Source of the DNA: [Borrelia] lusitaniae
GTDB taxonomy: Bacteria; Spirochaetota; Spirochaetia; Borreliales; Borreliaceae
Direction: 5' to 3'
Length of the DNA: 64,000 nt
NCBI RefSeq assembly: GCF_030440365.1
Contig: NZ_CP124050.1
Span: forward strand, 558,001-622,000
Within the stretch, counting starts at the first letter, position 1. Every line of letters starts with the position of its first letter. Shown in pieces: positions 63,812 to 64,000 of the stretch. The notes beneath the pieces are model-generated. The model ran no database searches and was not told the origin of the DNA. It saw only the letters and a list, made by a program, of their open reading frames with translations. Both the position numbers and the translations under genes were made by a program.

Positions 63812-64000
63812 CTTTTTTGATTTTCAAATCCTATGTAGAGAACTTCTTCTTCGAGTAAAAGCCCAGTTTTTGAATAGACTTCAGTTTTTACTTTTTCAAT
63901 CAAACTTTTTACGTCATCAGAAGTTGCATTGTTAATGTTGATAATGAAGTTTCCGTGATATGTAGATACTGCAGCGCCCCCAATGCTTAGCCCTTTTAGT
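63808..64000 (-). CDS. murB: UDP-N-acetylenolpyruvoylglucosamine reductase, C-terminal part (runs off the window)
   Basis: Sixty-three C-terminal residues and the stop codon are visible. They match Mur[21 protein letters not shown] (family GGA-vs-kHanFi-N) followed by [14 protein letters not shown] and [11 protein letters not shown] (family lepEv-fiG, with the catalytic Glu region). MurB completes UDP-MurNAc synthesis in the cytoplasm. The gene enters from the right edge on the minus strand and ends sharing TTAG with mcp3. BB0598 by position. Confidence 0.9.
   Translation of the reverse strand, partial: LKGLSIGGAAVSTYHGNFIININNATSDDVKSLIEKVKTEVYSKTGLLLEEEVLYIGFENQKS

Noticed and set aside
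1..64000. CRISPR array, prophage, transposon or restriction-modification locus
   Set aside because: No regularly spaced repeats, integrase, transposase or methyltransferase motif was seen in any frame.

Overview
The window is about 72% A+T with compact, mostly intact bacterial genes. It reads as a piece of the linear chromosome of a Lyme-disease-group spirochaete (Borreliella/Borrelia burgdorferi sensu lato). The gene order matches, from memory, loci BB0546 to BB0598 of strain B31: polA, fliS/cheY1, ligA, ptsHI-crr, htpG, gnd, the cheW2-cheA1-cheB2-cheY2 cluster, pyrH, pyrG, mcp1, dnaE, recG, murD, metG, bgp/pfs, pta, ksgA, argS, mcp2, mcp3, murB. No insertion sequence, prophage or CRISPR array was seen. 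Plus-strand genes are rich in Phe/Val/Gly codons and minus-strand genes in Lys/Asn/Ile codons, the strand asymmetry known for Borrelia, with the plus strand probably the leading strand here.

Layout. 1-4826 (minus): cheY1, fliS, a small coiled-coil gene, polA, coaE and a partial membrane protein form an overlapping operon. 5074-7056: ligA. 7078-8565: an exported coiled-coil protein. 8846-12024: a three-gene operon that I read as a decayed molybdenum-hydroxylase (CoxL-CoxS-CoxM / xanthine dehydrogenase family) set. 12171-14745: general PTS (HPr, EI, IIA-Glc), closed by a two-way terminator against htpG. 16742-18136: gnd. 18160-20030: three related small exported proteins of the BB0562 family. 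20237-26664: chemotaxis cluster. 26920-27701: pyrH and tRNA-Leu(CAA). 27915-33763: a glycosyltransferase, an ABC exporter, pyrG and two uncharacterised genes. 34004-46575: mcp1, dnaE, yggT, recG, a D,D-carboxypeptidase, two MATE transporters, murD. 46572-54812: femX-like, metG, bgp, pta, ksgA, comEC-like, CPBP protease. 54838-64000: acyl-CoA ligase, argS, a membrane protein with Rnf-like motifs, divergent mcp2/mcp3, partial murB.

How the genes work together. Four themes dominate: DNA replication and repair (polA, ligA, dnaE, recG), motility and chemotaxis (fliS, cheY1, the cheA1 operon, three mcp genes), cell-wall building (murD, FemX-like, VanY-type peptidase, murB), and nutrient scavenging (PTS, acyl-CoA ligase, BB0562-type protein, exported nucleosidase).

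Most interesting points. (1) The three-gene Mo-hydroxylase relic keeps only one of its Fe-S clusters. (2) The gene between cheB2 and cheY2 has two MCP-tip-like segments around a CheZ-like D-x3-Q motif. (3) Metal ligands are lost in several unrelated proteins (Mo-hydroxylase relic, Rnf-like membrane protein, zinc-binding domain of Mcp1), which fits an organism known for doing without iron. (4) Several genes (murD, mcp1, cheB2, the CPBP protease, ligA, perhaps pta) lack a Shine-Dalgarno sequence and have a -10 element placed so that transcription would begin at or within 2 nt of the start codon. Functional calls come from reading motifs by eye; no database search was run.
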